A stretch of 64,000 nucleotides of DNA from Rostratula benghalensis (Eukaryota > Chordata > Aves > Charadriiformes > Rostratulidae), in contig VXAI01000451.1 in NCBI GenBank assembly GCA_013399305.1, positions 1 through 64,000 of the forward strand, read 5' to 3'. This document shows positions 23,251 to 35,499 of the stretch, piece by piece. Each line of letters opens with the position of its first letter. The stretch's first letter is position 1. The translations under genes and the position numbers were made by a program. The notes beneath the pieces were generated by a model. That model did not search any database and was not told the origin of the DNA. It saw nothing but the letters and a program-made list of their open reading frames with translations.

Positions 23251-26200
23251 GGGGAGTCAGGGAGGATGGGGTTGGGATTCCTAAACCTGGGGGTTTTGCT
23301 GTGTATTTGGGCTCTGTGGTGGGTGCCTTTCTCACCACTTCAGCGGCGAACCCGGGGGAGAGGAGCCTTCCCAAAGCCAGGCCGGGCTGAGAAAGGGAGA
23401 TATTTCCGAGGTGGTGGTGGCTCGCATGAAAGCCCAATAATATAATTCAAAGGAAAATAACAAAAGGAATTTCCCAGAGATAACAACAAAGAGTTAACAT
23501 TTCCCAGGGCAGACAAGTTTCCAATTCAATTAGTTTTAATGAACCTTCTGCTCACTGGTTACTGAACTAGAAAGAACAGCAATAAATGCCCAGAGGAAAG
23601 AGAGAGAGGATATTAAAGGAGGGCTGGTGTACAGTATATAAATTTCCAAGTTGACTAAAAGAGTAGGCTTGATATAGTTTTAGGAACCAAAACCACAATA
23701 TCATATCTGCTTCCCCTTTCCAGGCAGCGGTTGCCACACGTGCTGGGTAAATCACGGGCTCTCTTGATTCTGCCAAACTCTTGACCCTCCATTGTCTCTG
23801 GACAAAAAAAAAAAAAAAATCAAAAAAAATGGCAAACCGTATTTTCAGTTATTCTTTTGGTCAACCGATTCTTTTTTAAAATGGGTTGCAGCATTAGTAT
23901 TTCATAAGTCAGGCACAGAGAAAACACGGGTTAATAAGAAAATGAAAAAGCAAATACAAATTCTGTAGTGAGAACTCTATATTGAATGTCTTTTTCATAG
24001 AAAATGCACAGTATTATTTTTTTTAAAGCTCTGAGGGTATTATTCAGCCTATTATTAACAGCATTTCCATGCATGTTTGCTTTAAGTTTAAATATTAATT
24101 TTATATGAATTTTGGCCACTGAAATTATGCTATAGAATCTCCCTCTTGTATTTCCAGAGTCCAACAGTATGTGTCAGATTTTGGTTAACATAAAAACACA
24201 CACTTGCACATGTTTACACATCCATGCTGACTAAATATTTGACAGAAATAATAGATTTTAATACGTGCTGCATATTGTATTATTGTTTCAACTAACGTTT
24301 TCATAAATATGAGGGGTTTTTTTCTCCCATTTACTGAATTTCCATGGATTTAGCTATATGTATTTAAAATATTTTGTAGGCCTCTTTCTTCTATTAGCAT
24401 TGATGAATACTTGAAAAAATACACAGCATTCTAAGCATAGTTTCTCATTCATTTGTAATCTGATTTTATATAGAGCAAATTATTTTTTTCCTTTGCATAT
24501 TGGCATAAGGTAATAGCAAAATTCTGCTTGCAGTATTTTAATAATGATATTTATTTATTTAGTCACAATGCTGTTTAAGCAGGCATATTTTCAATTAAAT
24601 ATATATGTCCTCCTTAACTGTACATTTCCTTTCAGTGTTCTGCATTCGAGCTCAGCTGGTTTCCTGTAAAATCCGACATCCTCAGAGCAGCCCCTCCATA
24701 CAGTATTGGAAAATGATGGGAATGAAATCCATTTTTACAGCTACCTTTAAATATGGTAAATATTTATATTAAACTGAAGCCGTGACATTATCTAGGTTAA
24801 AAAGATCAGTTTTGACTCTTTAGTTTGCAATATCAGTATCAAAAGAACAAAAGCTTTTAGGTGGTATTTTTATTTTAATTTTCTTATTTATACAGTAGCT
24901 TGACCAAGGTGGGGTTTTTTTTGCTTGTTTTAAATTAAAATGTGGTAGCTAACTGCAAACAGATAAATTCTTCTTTCTTTATTAAAGTATTAAAATAGTT
25001 AAGATTTTATTTTCCATACTGTAGTTGTAGCACTGCGTTGGAGTCCCTGCATAGCAAAGCTCAGCACATGACAGTCTTCCTCACTGCTGAAAAAACAGAT
25101 TTTTTTTGGCGTACGAGGCACTTCTTTTATTTACCTTTTTACTCTCTGCTTTTTGTAGCTTTGTAGAAATTTTTTTTTTTTTTACAGACTGTTTACAGAG
25201 GAATAGGCAAGGCAAAGCTCTCTGGGATGGAGATTCCCAGGAGCTGGCTGGGTGCTGGGCAGTGGAGACTGGGACAAGTCCTCGAGGCTGGGACACCCCA
25301 GCCCCTCAGTGGGGACCTCCAAAAATGGGGACATACGAGTGGGATATCTAAAAATAGCCAACGGGCCTTTAATTGATGCCCCATAGATTTTTCTCGTGAT
25401 TCGCTGAATTTCGGCCCTGTTTGCACTGGGAATATTTGTTCTTCAAAGCTCCATATTCCGTGGAAAACTGTCATTTTTCACAGCAGAAGCCACACCACGG
25501 TGTGTGCCATGGCTTCCAGAGCTGACATGAAGCAGGCTGACAACTTCCTCTTCGGTTTCGCTGAATCCCGATGAAGGGCAGCAGAGATTTATGGGAAAGC
25601 CAAGGAGAACAATGGAGAAGATAAAATAACTCTGCCTTCCAGTTTCTTAAATAGCAACTAAAAGTCTAGAACTTGCCTCTAAGATATTACAAGAACTTTG
25701 TCAAGTAGCACATGAGAAAATAGAGCCCACAGCCATATAGTAAGCAAAAAAATTCCGTTTGAGTATTGACATGACAGTTTTTGAAAGTTCAAGCAGAAAA
25801 CCAATTATAATGAGCACTGAAAAGCCCGAAGCCCTGCTGTTCAATAAATAAAAAAGTACAACAAACTATTTTCCAAAAAGGTTCTAGAGAGTTTCTTCTT
25901 GTCCCACTACTTACGATATGATTACATAAATAGTCTCTATTTGCTGTTGAATTGCCAGGCAGCTGTATTAAAGTACAAATCAAATCAAGTCAGGATTAGA
26001 AAGTAAAAGAGCATGGTTTAAAGTAATCTATCCCCCAGGAACTGTGCTCAGATTCATCAAACAGAGCTTAAAGTACAGTATATCTTATACCCTTGTGTTT
26101 CCATGCTGCACTGCTGCAAAACCAGTTATTATTTTTGATATCCAGAGAATGTTGCTCGTAGCTTTAGGAGGCTCACTTGCTTATTTAAAGTACTATAAAC

Positions 26201-26511
26201 CTTCCCTGTCACTTATTATTATTTCTCTTGGTTTAAGATTCATGAGGAGGACGTAAGTGTGGAAGACGCGGAGCTCCTTTATTGATCAGATCATATTTGC
26301 CTCCCTCGAATTACTCTAAATATGCGCTGCGGATAAAGGAATGATATGTTTTCTTCCAGGTTTCTGCTGATCTGCAGGTGCAATATTTTTTAAAAGCTTA
26401 AGCCCCGTGCGTGGTTCTGCCTCATCAGCAGCAGGATGTGTTCCTTCTCGGGCGGCGTGGGGAGGACCTCAGCTCCAGGACCCAGGTCAACCCTCTTTAT
26501 GTGAGCAAAGC

Positions 26512-27009
26512 CACCCCTCAGCTCCAGAGGGACAGGGAACTGCTGGAGAGAGTCCAGGGCAGGGCTACAAAGATGCTGAAGGGAGTGGAGCATCTCCCAG
26601 AGGAGGAAAGGCTGAGGGAGCTGGGGCTCTGGAGCTTGGAGAAGAGGAGACTGAGGGGTGACCTCCTGAATGTTTCTAAATCTGGAAAGGGTGAGTGTCA
26701 GGAGGATGGAGCCAGGCTCTTCTCAGGGACAGGCAATGACAGGACAAGGGGCAATGGGTGCAAGCTGGAACACAGGAGGTTCCACTGAAATAGGAGGAAA
26801 AACTTCTTCCTGGTGAGGGTGAGGGAGCACTGGCAGGGGCTGCCCAGAGAGGTGGTGGAGCCTCCTTCTCTGGAGACATTCAAGGCCCCCTGGACACCTT
26901 CCTGTGGGACCTGCTCTGGGTGTTCCTGCTCTGGCAGGGGGATTGGACTGGATGAGCTTTCAAGGTCCCTTCCAGTCCCTGAGAGTCTGGGATTATGTGA
27001 TTCTGTGTG
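26512..27009 (+). mobile_element. CR1 LINE, 5'-truncated (ATTCTGTG type)
   Basis: CR1 landmarks in order are GAGGGACAGGGAACTGCTGG near 26526, AGAGTCCAGGGCAGGGCTAC, GAGGAAAGGCTGAGGGAGCT near 26605, a GGAGAAGAGGAGACTGAGGG block near 26638, CTCTTCTCAGGGACAGGCAA near 26718, AAACTTCTTCCTGGTGAGGG near 26799, GCTGCCCAGAGAGGTGGTGG near 26838 and GGATTGGACTGGATGAGCTT near 26939. It ends in TATGTGATTCTGTGTGA. It is about 500 bp long and the most complete plus-strand copy here. No reverse transcriptase frame remains. It is of the same general type as the minus-strand copy at 39846-40282. Confidence 0.93.
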
Positions 27010-27510
27010 ACTCCCGTTCCCCAAATGAAACGTCACTTCTGTCACTTGAGAAGCATAACGGTCCCTCCAAATGAGTGTAAATTATATGATAAGCGTGCCT
27101 TTATAAAGCCTTTTTGCTTTTGTATTCCTATTTTGAGCCCATGGAAGTGCAAAATACCCTTTGTATAGAAGGGGTTCAGATCGTACAGAAGAGGTTGGTG
27201 CGGCGGCTGGTGGGGCAGAGGAAGGGCAGAGCCTTGGCCTGGTTTTGTCTCGTTGTTCATTAGTACCAGGGACTTGTACAGAGCACATCCAAGTCCTCGT
27301 CACTCCTCGTTGCAGAAAGGTGATGAATAAAAATAAAAATTCATAAGTATGAATTTGAATGAAAAAAATAGCGTGCAGGTGGTTAGTGATGGATACTTTC
27401 TGTGCTCCTTTTCTAAGGACACACCAGGCATCCAGGAGCATCACTTGTTGTCTTTTCAGAACCAGCCAAATGAGCTGCTGGGGTGGATGGTGAAGCAGGG
27501 CTGCCTTTTT
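27010..27510. other. Non-genic interval
   Basis: Nothing is recognised here apart from ordinary AT-rich sequence. An open frame on the minus strand that begins at 27735 and passes through the 111-bp tandem repeat ends in this interval. Confidence 0.5.
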
Positions 27511-27712
27511 GTGGTGGTCTGTGGTGGTCAGTGTCCTTCCAGGGCTTATCTTGGTGATCAACAGGGGCTGAACGAGGAGGAGGAGCTTGGAAACTGGAGA
27601 TCTGGAGATCCTCCATGTTTTGTGGTGGTCTGTGGTGGTTGGTGTCCTTCCAGGGCTTGTCTTGGTGAGCAGCACAAGCTGAGCAAAGAGGAGTAGTTTG
27701 GAAACTGGAGGT
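27511..27712. repeat. 111-bp tandem duplication, two copies
   Basis: GTGGTGGTCTGTGGTGG starts at 27511 and again at 27622, giving a period of 111 bp. Both copies continue with GTGTCCTTCCAGGGCTT, CTTGGTGA and GGAAACTGGAG. The copies differ at scattered positions, so the event is not very recent. The period is a multiple of three, so open frames survive across the repeat on both strands, giving a misleading frame of about 217 codons on the minus strand. I see no similarity to a known protein. Confidence 0.9.
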
Positions 27713-28595
27713 CTAGATCTGATGCTCCCTGGCAATGATTTTCTGCATGACTTGTGTAATCAAAAGGTGGATCAGGGCCGCCCCTCACTGCCCACCACCC
27801 AGGAGATGCTCTTTGGGTGCTCAGTAGGGGCAAGGGGCGTGTGGGGGGTTTTCTTTGTGAACACACTAAAACTGAAGTAAAATCAAGCAAAAACGATGAT
27901 AAACCCCAAAGGGTTATCTTGCACCCTTTAAGAAGTACTAGCATTGCCCATGCACCCAGGGGGGGTGGGATGTCCCTGCAGTGTCCCAGGAGATGTCCCA
28001 GATGTCCCAGACCTTTGTCCCCAGTGGCTGCTCTGGAGAAACCTCTGGCTCCATGATGGCAATATCAGCTGATTGCTGCCACTCTGCTGAGGATGGCCAT
28101 CCTAAGTTAAAAAGAAGAAAAAAAAAAAAAGGTAGGGCCTTGATAGCAATGTGTGGCAACTGAAAATTCAGTTTATTGGTAATTTTTTGGCTGTTGTGCC
28201 CTGGGCTGGAGGCAAGGGTGAGCGTGGTTGAAGCGAACCACTTGTTGTGGTGCTTCCCCAGAAGTTTCCTCCTGGGGAGTGAGTGACTCCCTTCCATAAT
28301 TCACTGTTATTGCTTTGGCTTCCCGGCGAGCACGGGGAGAATGGGGCTGTTTTCCTGCCTTTTGCCTTCTTGGTGATTCCCACAGATTGCACGTCTTTAT
28401 CCCTGCTATTTTCCAAGCCACCTCAGTGGACAGCACAGCCAAATGTTGGTGCTTTAGCTATAAGCACCATCCTTCTTCCCCGCTCCCTCTCCTTGGCTCA
28501 AATTGGTCTGAACAATTTTTGGGGAATCTTTTAATGAAGTATTGATTTTTATCAAGCACATCAAACTAAAGGTAAATGTACCATTGTGTCATGTT
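27713..28595. other. Non-genic interval
   Basis: No gene is supported. A short run of ATGTCCCAG-like units lies at 27981-28014, and A13 at 28118-28130. Confidence 0.5.
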
Positions 28596-28646
28596 AAAAA
28601 AAAAAACCAAACAAAAAACCCCAACAAAACAACAGTACAAAAAAAG
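28596..28646 (+). repeat. A/C-rich simple repeat
   Basis: A11, then CCAAACAAAAAACCCCAAC units and a final A-run. It is of the same character as the tracts at 6095-6179 and 58962-59013. Confidence 0.8.
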
Positions 28647-28659
28647 GCTAAGCCTCAGT

Positions 28660-29580
28660 ATATTACAGATAAACTAAGATAAATGACTTAAGTGCTCAGT
28701 TTGTGGAGTAAATTGAAACCATACATCACGGGCTTTCATTATTTTATATTATAAATACTGTAAAGAGTAGGAAAGATGATTGAACAGTAATACAAAATTA
28801 GTACTAATTGTCATGACTCCGCTGATGAGGAAATGTGCTTTTAATATAAATAATGCGGAGTGATCATTATAACAAAAAGTTAATTTTTTTATAGCTAGTG
28901 ATTGCAGGGTGATAATCAGAAGCCTATGACATCCATTAAATTGCCCTTCCCCGATCCCGCATGAAGAAATGAAGGGATCTGTGTTAATTTTAAAGCTCCC
29001 TTTGATTGGGTGAACCTGTCTCCGTTTTGCGTGACACTCCTGCCACAGGTCATTGCCTGGTGCAGTGTACCATGAAACAAACAAATAGAAAAAGGCACCT
29101 TCTGGCACTTTAAGTTTCCCTGCCATCTGACTGCAGCCCCGGTGGGTTGCAATGATGAAAAGCACAGCCTTGGAAAAAATCTTCCTACGGTTAGATTGGG
29201 AAAAATGAGTATGATTATCACATGTGCTGGGAAGGGCAGGATAGACAGCTGAAGTCATCTCAAAACTCCAGAGAGAAGGAGAAGACAAGAGGTCACAATT
29301 ATATTCTGGTATCACACTCCCTTTCACGGAGATCTGATATATTCAGTTTGTTCTTGTATGGTGCTTAGGGAAGTTCTAATTAAGGGAAGAAAGAATTTTG
29401 ACACATGTGAAGCAGAGATCAATATTTAGCACTATAATCAGCAATTCCTGATGGTTTGACAATGTCACTATACACACTGTAACTATCCATTATTCTCTGA
29501 GAAGGGAGCCAGGCGGAGGCTAACAGGCTTACTGCAAGCTATCATGAATCACATAAAGCAGTGCCTCATTCACTTCTATT
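28660..29580. promoter_or_regulatory. AT-rich repeat-free block, candidate noncoding elements
   Basis: About 0.9 kb is free of CR1 or simple repeats and rich in TAAT/ATTA words (TTAGTACTAATTGTCATGAC near 28799, TTTAATATAAATAATG near 28840, TTCTAATTAAGG near 29374, AGCACTATAATCAGCAATTC near 29428). This texture is typical of vertebrate developmental noncoding elements. A 192-codon open frame lies on the minus strand at 28749-29327, but its product is not recognisable. Conservation cannot be judged from one sequence. Confidence 0.3.
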
Positions 29581-30420
29581 TGTCTTCCTTTTCATCTTCA
29601 TTCATCCTGATAAAGCAGCCTGCGCTGCCACCAGCCTTGAAAGCCGCCGTGCTCCCGCGCCGGGAAGGGAAGGAGCTGGGCTGCTGGAAAATGTGGGTTG
29701 CGTGGGAAAAGAAACACAAACCCAAAACAACCCACAAACCAGCGTTTCCCATGGGATGGGAGGAGGTCTGTGCCACCTAAATATATATAGACCTGGTGCC
29801 CCTGGAACGTTGAGGGTTGGCAAACAATGGAGCGTTTTGGCAACTGATAGTGCGAGGGGAAACTGTAACGAGCACGATACGCGGTAACCAAAACCCCCGA
29901 TTCCATCTCCTCTAACAAGAGATGGAGAGACCAGGTGAGCTGTTTTAAGGGTACAATCCTGCACCTGCAGGAAATGATGGCATCCAGCTCTAATGGTGCA
30001 AGGGTGAGAGAAAAATGGAGCGAGAGAACGAGCTGAATCTCCAGTTTTCGCTCCTGGGGCAGGGGAGCCAAGCAATCACCCCGTTCGCTGCCTGAACTCG
30101 GAGCGCAGCAGTGGAGAGGAGGGAGAAGGATGAGGAATGTGTGAAGCCCCCATTTGGTTCTCTCCTGATCATGGTTTTAATTGTTCAAATGTGGGGATCC
30201 ACAAGAGATTTGCTAAAAGCTCTTGGATCCCAGCATTTCACACCCTTTCACCCAAGCGAGAGCTTGCATGTGCTCTGCCCTGCCCCAGGCAACCTAAGAT
30301 GTTTCAGCTTAAAAAAAAAAAAAGGGGTTTTCCTCCAATTTGGGATCAGAAATAAGGCTGTGTCTGAACACACCACGAACATTGAACTTTCAGGGCAAAT
30401 AATCTGGGAGAAATAATCTG
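29581..30420. other. Non-genic GC-intermediate interval
   Basis: No gene is supported. Five CpGs cluster within 30 bp near 29643-29662. Two overlapping minus-strand frames of 157 codons (29598-30071 and 29602-30075), and a shorter plus-strand frame, are open over the same bases, which argues for a stop-poor composition rather than coding. A13 lies near 30310. Confidence 0.5.
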
Positions 30421-31110
30421 AAGCGCTCCAGTTGACTCTGCGCAGATTATGAAGACATTAGCTGTTGCCCAACGCAGTTTATGAATCTTTCATAAACAAT
30501 GATAAATCTGTGATAGAAAATGCCATCAGCTCCAGTTTGGGTGTGATGCTGATCATAGTAAAGTGAAAGCACAATTTGTTTGGGTAGGAATACGTGAGTG
30601 ATACAGTATTTTGGCTGACAGTGCCTGGTACAACTTGATTCCGGCAGCAAGCTGACATTTCCACCTAATTTGAGCTGAAAGTGAAATTGTAGAAAAATAA
30701 CAAAAAAAATTAAAATGCGAAATTCGGGGTGCGTTCACCTAATTCCTTGAAAACATCTGCTGGCAAACTTCCAGTGGCACGTCAGTGTAACGGGGAAAAT
30801 TTTGCTGCTTTTTCGTATAATTGGTTATTTACCGTGGAATCCTGCAGCACGTTCTTGATACATATCAGCAATCCGCTGCTGTAACATGGATTCTCTGTCT
30901 TTTTGAATAAGAAATAAGGGTTTCACATTCAAACAGCCGAAGAAGAGTATTTTGATTCCCATCCTGAGCTTTTAACGACGTGAAACGCGATTTTGATATT
31001 TATCTCTCTATCCTTACACCTCCAGTATTGTTTTGGTAGAGCAGCCGACCCGCGGAGCTCTAGCTTAGAGAAAGAAACACTTGGCAAAATCTAACGGAGC
31101 AATTTGAAGC
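30421..31110. promoter_or_regulatory. AT-rich repeat-free block with a tight hairpin
   Basis: This unique AT-rich block contains the 9-bp-arm hairpin at 30477-30497 and homeodomain- or forkhead-like words (CATAATTGG-type words and ATAATTGGTTATTTACCG near 30818). It is a candidate noncoding element only; no transposon words are present. Confidence 0.25.
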
Positions 31111-32149
31111 GGTTTAACCTGAAGAACATTTTTTTCCTACATTTTCCCCCTACATTTCTCCTGATGTTACCCGTCTGGCAGCGTCCTGCGTTTCAAATTG
31201 TTATCTGGTTCCTGGTGCTCCCTTCTCCCTGCCCCAGGGGCCGGATGGGGGCCGGTGCTGAGCGTGGTCCGGGGGGATGCTCAGGACCCCCCTCCCCTGC
31301 TCCCGGGATGGGGATCTAAGTGAGATGCTGACACCAGGCTCTCATCCCGACTCCCCCCAAGTAGCACTAATTAAGGGCTGTCCAACTGCGCTCGCCGTTG
31401 AGGCGTTTGCTCCGGTGGGTGACAGGGAACAGCCTGGGATCTGTCTGCCGAGTGACATAACAAAGAAGGGGGGGGAAAAAAAGGAAAACCCACCCCAGCC
31501 CTCTGAGAGGCTGGGCTGAAAGACCTGAACTGGGCTTGAACGGAGTGTTTTGTTATTATAAATATGTAATCTCAGATTAAGCTCCGCAGCGTGCAATGTT
31601 TTTGCTTTCATTATACATTTATTAGCGCTCCAGTGGCTGCTGTAAGCGATAATTATAGAGGAGTATAAATTAATAAGGAACTTGGGGAATGATCTTCCCT
31701 TTGTTAGAAAGGTTATCAATAAATCTTCCCCTTTTTTCACGTAATGATGGTCAGTGTTGCTGTTCTTCAAAGGGTGAACTGGGAGACCCAAGTTGGGTGG
31801 GTGGGAGAAGGGCTCACCCGGGTGCCAGCGGGGAGCTTCTGAAAAAAAACAAACAAAAAAGCAGTTTGGCTTGGAGACTAATTCAGCCCAAAGTTTCCTT
31901 TCCTATTTCTAGGCCCCTCCTCAAGAACAACCCCTGAGCAAGCCCTTTCCAGGCATCACGGCGTTGCTCGGGGTGCCCCGGTGCAGGCTGGAAAAGGACT
32001 TCTCAGAAAAGCAAGAAAGGTCTCCAAAGTGTCGGCCGGTGCCCGGCCGGGGTCACTCCTCTCTTCGTCCCCCCTCCTCGGGGGTGACATGACATTGGCA
32101 AGGTGCCACCAGGCTGAGAGCTGCTTTACGGGGAGCCCTAAGCAATAAC
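31111..32149. other. Non-genic interval, mixed composition
   Basis: No gene is supported. 31190-31420 and 31900-32140 are GC-rich with raised CpG (about 10 CpGs in 31950-32090). 31540-31690 is an AT-rich block (TTATTATAAATATG, GCGATAATTATAGAGG) that looks like a candidate noncoding element. A short AC/A tract lies near 31840-31860. Confidence 0.45.
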
Positions 32150-32640
32150 ACCTCCCGCCTGCAGCTGGGCCTCATAAATACTGTCCTTTTACAGCCCTAT
32201 CATTTAATTGTAAACCAAAGATCAAAGGTCTTTAGCTCTTTAACCAAATTCCAATGTCTGCCAAATTCAATAGCTGTCATTCCCTTAGAAAAAGACAGTG
32301 TAATATGTGTGTTCTGATCTAATTTTATAGAAAAAGACAGAATTTACATACTGTTTATTTAGTTAAGTCTCTAAAATCAATACCTTTGTCTGTAGCTCTT
32401 TTATTTAAAATACATCATGACATTGCAAACTGCTATATAAATGAATTTTTCTAAACCACACATGTTGTTAATGTTTTTCTATTGCACATTTTTTTAAAAG
32501 TTTGAATCATAGCATTTAATAGATCAACTTAAATGTATTTTAATATTGGATTACTAAAGAATGTTAAGTTTTACATTTCTAAAATTATAAATATTATTTC
32601 AAAAGGTCAGTCATTTGCCCAAGACTTATCTGTCCAATGG
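32150..32640. promoter_or_regulatory. Candidate conserved noncoding element with TCF/LEF-type site
   Basis: About 490 bp is unique and AT-rich. It contains AGATCAAAGG (32219-32228), which matches the TCF/LEF consensus, and many TAAT, TTTAAT and ATTTAAA words. The 13-mer TAGAAAAAGACAG occurs twice, at 32286-32298 and 32328-32340, 42 bp apart (four helical turns). These features fit an enhancer-like element, but function and conservation are inference. Confidence 0.33.
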
Positions 32641-35499
32641 AGAACATATTTCAAACCATCCGGGCACAGAAACTGATCATGTTAAGTACTAAGAAAAAAT
32701 GAAACGGCTTAATTTTTATTTTATTTTTCAGCCATAGGGAGAGATGAAGGAGCAACCTTGGACGAACAGCTTAAGGGGAGAACTTCTGTAGCAGCATTTC
32801 AGAAAAAGAGAACCCTCTTTTTGGGGGAAAAAACTACAGTTAGTGGTCTTCATTTGCACATAGGTTAAATGTATTTTGGAGTCTATAGGCAGATTTAGGA
32901 AGAATTTTCTCCTCCTTGCTTTGGGCTGAACTGAGCCCCAGGTTAACTCTGGCTTATGTGGGCTACATCCTAGAATTCCACAATCTTTTTTAGGAATCTC
33001 ATAAATGATGGAAGTACCCTCACTGTGATGAAGAGTCACCAAAGACAGTGCCAGAGTCCACAGCATCAATAGCTTTTGTGTCAGCCAGGTGAGAACCAGC
33101 CCTTGCTCGTGCAGACTTTGGTGGAAATGGTCTTTCTCTACCAACCTCAGTCATTCTCAAACCCTCTAAGACACAGCAAATTAACGGCAGCTTCATGCTT
33201 GGATCCCTCCTCCCTGCTTTTGACAGATATGTTCCAATTTTTCTGGCTTTCCAGCTTGTTTTTTTTTTTTTAAATATAGGATTGCAACTGTTTGCTGTAA
33301 GCCCGTGGTTCATGCAGTAGCCTGTTATTAATCAAGAGGTGATTATTTAGTTGTAGGAGGTAGCAAGACTCCACTCCAGAAAGTATCTGTTCTTTGCCTG
33401 TGATGTCTAACTGTATGAAAAATGGCTGCTGCAAAATTTCTACTTTTTTTCACATGATAAATCGTACTCCTGACTAGTATGTATAGCTTCATAATAGGTT
33501 AAATTAATTTTCCTGCATAAGTAAAACCAAAGCAACTTGATATATAAAATTATTCTATGTAGACTTCGCAGGTAATATTCAGTTTATTTGATACCAAAGA
33601 CAAACTAATTTTGAGAAAGGAATTACAGTATAATCCAGCTATGGTATTCTTGAGTTCTTAATTTTAGGGCTAAATCTAAGTTCTTTGCTTCCAGTTAGAA
33701 GTGATTTACTTATATTTATTTTCCTCCTTCCCCCCTTGCTCCCCTCCCCGATCATATGAGCTGTTTGGAAGAACTTGATCGCAAGATAAATGAGCTGCAA
33801 AGTTGATAATTTACTATGCAATACCCATCCTAGAAATCCTTCCAGGGTCTCAGAGGAAACTGATGGGACTCGCCAGCGATAAAACCAGCACCTCCTGCAT
33901 GCACTTTTTTGAGTGTACTTTTCTCTTTCTTGGGAAGCCAACGGGGAAGGTAAAGGATCTGGCTGGGCTCGTGTGTCCACGCTGCAAACTGGATCCCATA
34001 CCTGCTGCCTGGGGGTGAGTGTCCAGGCTCTTCCATGGCTGCAGAGAAGGCCTTTGGCTGCAGGAGATGGGGTATGAATTTTGTGAGCCTGCTTTGCTTG
34101 AGCTTGGCTGTTTTTAAGCTGCTTCAGAAGAGGGAGTGGATCTTTCTGCCTTGCTCCAGCGCAGGGTGGGAGGGTTTTGCCATGGTGGCAGGGTTCTGTT
34201 ATTTGCAGCAGATTAGTTCTGAGCACGCTGAGTAGTGCCACGGAAGGAAAAAAAAGCTTAATTTGGGTTGTCAGAATGAATCCATGACACGATGAAATAT
34301 CGTTGAGTTGCGAGCAAGCAGAATGGTGATCTCAGGAGTCTGCAGGAATTGTACCATCTGTAGCTCCTCTCTCCAGCAGCCCACAGGTCACAGGGGACTT
34401 TTAATACCATGTGTCCCTCAGTTCTGTTCCTGTTTTCCTCTGTTTTCAGCCCCTGTGTGAGGGTGGTAAGGTGTGACTGGTGAGGATGGGAATGAAGCTG
34501 GCTCTGGAAACTGAATTTTGGCAGGAATCGGAAAATACATGCCACGTGTGTGATGTAATGTTTAGCCATCAGGTGAGCAGTGGGGGTGTGACCTGGAAAA
34601 GGCATGGTGTTATCCCCTCTGAAGCATGAATTTTTGGTGGGTGGTGCTTGAATCCATGAATTTAAAAATCAATTTGATACTTCTGTTGATGAGCTGGAAA
34701 AAAAGTGGAAAATCCCTACTGGCAAAATCTGCAGATGATACCAAGACAAAAGGATTAGTAAATATTGAATAGGGAAGATCTCTGAAATCGAGAAATCTGG
34801 TAATTTTTGTGTTTACCAGCGTGTATTTAGGCCACACATCTAAGAATAATCCACATCTAGGAATAAAAACAGTGTTTGAGGACTGAGACCATGGAGGGGA
34901 AGTATCATTCTGGGAATCACTCTCTCTGAAAAAGGCTTGATCGTTCCAACGAGGTATAACAGAGCCATGTCCAGTGGCGCCCTGATGAGGCAGATGGTAA
35001 TGAATTTCAGAGCACTCTGAGGGATTAAAGGAGTGGAAAAGCCCCCATGAGTTTTAGCTCCCATGGTTGATATGGAGGGACTATAGAAGTTCACCTGCCC
35101 ACCTAAGCGAAGAGATGGTTAAGGAATTATATGGTCAAAACCCAGAGATCCTTATGAAGGTCAACCTTTCTTAGACTGAAGAGCCTGTTGTTTTGTAGAA
35201 GGACATGTCACTCTTGGTCAGTCTTGCTCCTCCACTGCTCTGAGTGACCTGGACAAACAGTGGCAGAGCATCCCTCTGAGCTGGGAGCTGCCCAGGAGCT
35301 CTCCAGAAGGATGGAGAACCCCTTCCAGCAAATCACTGTCTCCTCTAGGAGGTTTCCTGGAAACCTCTTATTCTGAACATGGGAATGTGTCATCTTCTGG
35401 GTGTTGAAGTTATTGCCTCATCATAGTGGTGGGAGAAAGAATCAGGCCTCAAATGCCACTTTTTTAGTTCCAGTATTTAAGTCCTTGCCCTGCTTTCCT
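32641..35499. other. Non-genic interval
   Basis: No gene is supported. T13 lies at 33259-33271. A 200-codon minus-strand frame (33639-34241) covers GC-intermediate sequence but its product is not recognised, so it is treated as chance. No CR1 words were found in this stretch. Confidence 0.5.

Larger units (their letters stand above)
20901..26511. other. Non-genic interval, AT-rich candidate regulatory blocks
   Basis: No gene is supported. Blocks at 22880-23060 and 24480-24780 are AT-rich and repeat-free. A CpG-dense patch starts at 23161. A16 plus a further A8 lies at 23804-23829, and T14 at 25170-25183. An imperfect inverted repeat lies at 25486-25516. 20930-22250 is GC-intermediate and unexplained. 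Confidence 0.45.

Noticed and set aside
28749..29327. 192-codon open frame in AT-rich DNA
   Set aside because: No recognisable domain. The block looks like noncoding unique sequence, and a second shorter frame on the same strand overlaps it.
29598..30075. Two overlapping 157-codon minus-strand frames
   Set aside because: Two long frames over the same bases indicate stop-poor composition, not coding.
33639..34241. 200-codon open frame on the minus strand
   Set aside because: Unrecognised product of biased composition, with overlapping frames on the plus strand.
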